NCBI GenBank assembly: GCA_937920635.1
Contig: CAKZUE010000064.1
Location: 1 to 42,338, forward strand
Source of the DNA: an uncultured Bryobacteraceae bacterium
GTDB taxonomy: Bacteria; Acidobacteriota; Terriglobia; Bryobacterales; Bryobacteraceae
Reading direction: 5' to 3'
DNA: 42,338 nucleotides
The position numbers were made by a program, and so were the translations under genes. Within the stretch, counting starts at the first letter, position 1, and each line of letters opens with the position of its first letter. The notes under the pieces were generated by a model. It worked only from the letters and a program-made list of their open reading frames with translations. It was not told the origin of the DNA and did not search any database. Of the stretch, positions 40,400 to 42,338 are shown in pieces.

Positions 40400-41428
40400 A
40401 TGCTGACAATCGCCGTGGACGCCATGGGGGGCGATCATGCCCCCATTCCCGAAGTCCAGGGATCCGTCGCCGCCGCCCTCACCCAGGACGTCAACATCCT
40501 CCTTGTCGGCAAGGAGGACGTCCTCCGCGCGGAACTCAAGCACCACCAGGACTGGAAGAAACTGCCCATCGAGATCGTGCACGCCAGCGAGGTGGTCACC
40601 ATGGAGGACAATCCGGCCAAAGTCCTCCGCACCAAGCGCGATTCCAGCATCCGTGTGGCCGCCCGGCTCGTCCGCGACGGGCACGCTGACGGACTCGTCA
40701 GCGCCGGCAACACCGGCGCCGTCATGGCCATCGCCAAGACCGTTCTCGGCATGATCCCCGGCGTCGACCGCCCCGCTCTGGCCAACCCCTTCCCCACCGT
40801 CCAGGGCAAGCCCGCCGTCATGATCGACGTCGGCGCCAATGTGGATTCCACTCCCAGAATGCTCTCCCAGTTCGCCGTGATGGGCGAAGTGTACTCGCGG
40901 CTGGTGTTCCACACCGAATCTCCGAGGGTCGGAGTGCTGTCCATCGGAGAGGAAGAGCACAAGGGCAACGAATTGACCAAAGCCGCCTCTCAGTTGCTCC
41001 GCACTCTGCCGCTGAACTTCATCGGCAATGTCGAAGGGCGCGACCTCTACACCGGCCACGCCGACGTCATCGTCTGCGACGGCTTCGTCGGCAACGTGGC
41101 CCTGAAGGTCAGTGAAGGCCTGGCCGAAATCATCAAGCATCTGTTGAAGGAATCCTTCGAATCCACTGTCGCCAGCAAGATTGGCTACGTGCTCAGCCGC
41201 CAAGCCCTGAAGGATTTCCGCAAGCGCATGGATTACTCCGAGTACGGCGGTGCACCGCTGCTCGGCGTCAAAGGAGTGGTCATCATCTGCCATGGGAGAT
41301 CCAATGACAACGCCATCCGCAACGCCATCCGCGTGGCCACCGAATCGGCATCCGAGCGCGTCAACGCCCGGATCGAAAGCGAAATCGCCCGCTGGAAGGC
41401 CGAAAACGGTGACCTTGCGGCCGGCTAG
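40400..41428 (+). CDS. plsX: Phosphate acyltransferase PlsX
   Basis: The 342-residue enzyme turns acyl-ACP into acyl-phosphate, the donor used by PlsY (encoded at 4942). [11 protein letters not shown] at the N-terminus, [14 protein letters not shown] (about 96-109), MIDVGANVD and the late [11 protein letters not shown] segment are family hallmarks. Length is normal. No strong ribosome site at the ATG; translation may be coupled to rpmF. Its last 20 bases overlap the next gene. Confidence 0.97.
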   Translation: MLTIAVDAMGGDHAPIPEVQGSVAAALTQDVNILLVGKEDVLRAELKHHQDWKKLPIEIVHASEVVTMEDNPAKVLRTKRDSSIRVAARLVRDGHADGLVSAGNTGAVMAIAKTVLGMIPGVDRPALANPFPTVQGKPAVMIDVGANVDSTPRMLSQFAVMGEVYSRLVFHTESPRVGVLSIGEEEHKGNELTKAASQLLRTLPLNFIGNVEGRDLYTGHADVIVCDGFVGNVALKVSEGLAEIIKHLLKESFESTVASKIGYVLSRQALKDFRKRMDYSEYGGAPLLGVKGVVIICHGRSNDNAIRNAIRVATESASERVNARIESEIARWKAENGDLAAG

Positions 41429-42338
41429 CCTGCTTCTGGCGGCCCTTTTTGCCGTCTCGATCCCTGCGGCGGCGCAGCGGCCTCACCCCGCGCACTGGCG
41501 CCTTCTCCCATCCGCCGAGCGCGTGCCTCCGGGCGCCGAGTTCGACGCGGCACTCGAACTCAGGCTCGATGACGACTGGCACATGTATTCGATGACCACG
41601 CCCAAGGGCGGCCCCATCGTCACCACCATCGTCCTCGAGGACAATCCGGCCGTCGGCGCCTGGCAGATCTACTACCCGCCCCCGGTCAAGAAGTTCGACC
41701 CGAACTTCGGAATCGAGGCCGAAACATATGAGAAAGAATCTGTTTTTCGGTTTCTCATCCGGCTGAAGCCGGACGCCCCCTCCGGCCCGCAGGAGCTCGT
41801 GGCCCGCATGCGCTACCAGCTCTGCAACGAAAAGGAGTGCCTCCCGCCGCGGCGCATCACCGCCTCGGCGCAGATCGTCGTCGACCCGAACGCCCCTGCG
41901 CCGCCGCCGGCTCAGCTCGCCGGGCTGAAGCGGTTCGAGCCAAAGCAGGAGCTGGCCACCCCCCAGACGCCCGCCCCGGCGCCGCAACGCAAACCGGAAA
42001 CGGCCCAGCCCCTGGGCGCCTTCCTCCTCATCGCCTTCGGCTTCGGTCTGGCGGCGATCTTCACGCCCTGCGTCTTTCCCATGATCCCGATCACGATGAC
42101 CTTCTTCCTCAACCAGGGAGGCTCGTCGCGCGCCCAGTTGCTGAAGCAGGCTTTCGTGTTCTGCCTTGGCATCATCGTGCTGTTTACGGGCATCGGGCTG
42201 GGTCTGAGCGCCGCGCTGGGTCCGTTCGCCGTCGTGCAGCTCGGCTCCAATCCCTGGGTCAACGGATTCATCTCGCTTGTTTTCTTTGTCTTCGGCCTGA
42301 GCCTTCTGGGCGCGTTCGAACTGACGATCCCTGCCTCC
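41409..42338 (+). CDS. DsbD-like protein-disulfide reductase (partial, runs off the window)
   Basis: The first 310 codons of a DsbD-type membrane reductase are present; the stop lies beyond the window. The GTG at 41409 has ggaagg nine bases upstream and overlaps the plsX end by 20 bases. After a signal peptide (about 1-23, PAAAQ) comes the periplasmic DsbD alpha-like domain, with the redox cysteines in [10 protein letters not shown] (about 139-148). A proline-rich linker leads to the membrane domain starting near residue 196, whose [16 protein letters not shown] helix carries the CcdA-type cysteine. It moves electrons from cytoplasmic thioredoxin to periplasmic thiols; one client could be the thioredoxin/rhodanese protein encoded at 31205. 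Confidence 0.9.
   Translation, partial: MTLRPASLLLAALFAVSIPAAAQRPHPAHWRLLPSAERVPPGAEFDAALELRLDDDWHMYSMTTPKGGPIVTTIVLEDNPAVGAWQIYYPPPVKKFDPNFGIEAETYEKESVFRFLIRLKPDAPSGPQELVARMRYQLCNEKECLPPRRITASAQIVVDPNAPAPPPAQLAGLKRFEPKQELATPQTPAPAPQRKPETAQPLGAFLLIAFGFGLAAIFTPCVFPMIPITMTFFLNQGGSSRAQLLKQAFVFCLGIIVLFTGIGLGLSAALGPFAVVQLGSNPWVNGFISLVFFVFGLSLLGAFELTIPAS

Overview
The window is high-GC bacterial chromosome, almost certainly from the Acidobacteriota and most like the Solibacteres/Bryobacterales. The pointers are a VWFA-related Acidobacteriota-type exported protein, a 1200-residue Oar-like TonB receptor with an N-terminal carboxypeptidase-regulatory domain, further carboxypeptidase-regulatory and TonB-C proteins, a PEP-CTERM tail, a Tat sulfatase and a ThuA protein. 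No rRNA, tRNA, CRISPR array, integrase or intact insertion sequence was seen. The genus is inferred from gene content only.

Layout. 1-2.1 kb: last 25 codons of a group-3-type [NiFe] hydrogenase large subunit, a small secreted protein and a VWA-like protein. 2.1-6.5 kb: housekeeping genes: aroC-def and a 3-methyladenine glycosylase on the minus strand, then a tightly overlapping thpR-plsY-gpsA operon (RNA 2',3'-cyclic phosphodiesterase plus two phospholipid enzymes). 6.6-12.2 kb: TonB receptor, an ACT-domain remnant and a Tat-exported sulfatase. 12.2-13.6 kb: gene-poor DNA full of REP-like and tandem repeats. 13.6-18.2 kb: one isolated 1523-residue gene fusing a sacsin/NO VEIN-type GHKL ATPase to a C-terminal DUF3883/NOV_C nuclease-like domain; this is the best candidate for an undescribed, probably defence-related, system.

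18.4-25.1 kb: ThuA protein, a decayed stretch with an orphan PEP-CTERM tail, a conserved unknown, purS, then glmS-yjbQ-aldo/keto reductase-FkbM methyltransferase. 25.5-29.1 kb: minus-strand cell-surface glycan cluster (membrane glycosyltransferase, FAD oxidoreductase, GT2 glycosyltransferase). 29.5-33.7 kb: DoxX protein, then a same-strand cassette of a six-cysteine secreted peptide, TonB-C protein, thioredoxin/rhodanese protein and carboxypeptidase-regulatory protein. 33.8-42.3 kb: DinB protein, DnaC-like loader, yceD, a NarL-type two-component pair, a convergent glucosylglycerate phosphatase/synthase pair, rpmF-plsX and the start of a DsbD-like reductase.

Dispersed repeats tie the region together: a 32-bp element with 10-bp inverted arms occurs twice identically and once inverted with one mismatch; a GC-rich hairpin family shows compensatory stem changes between copies. 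Several genes have -10-like hexamers only a few bases before the start codon, suggesting leaderless or very short-leader transcripts.
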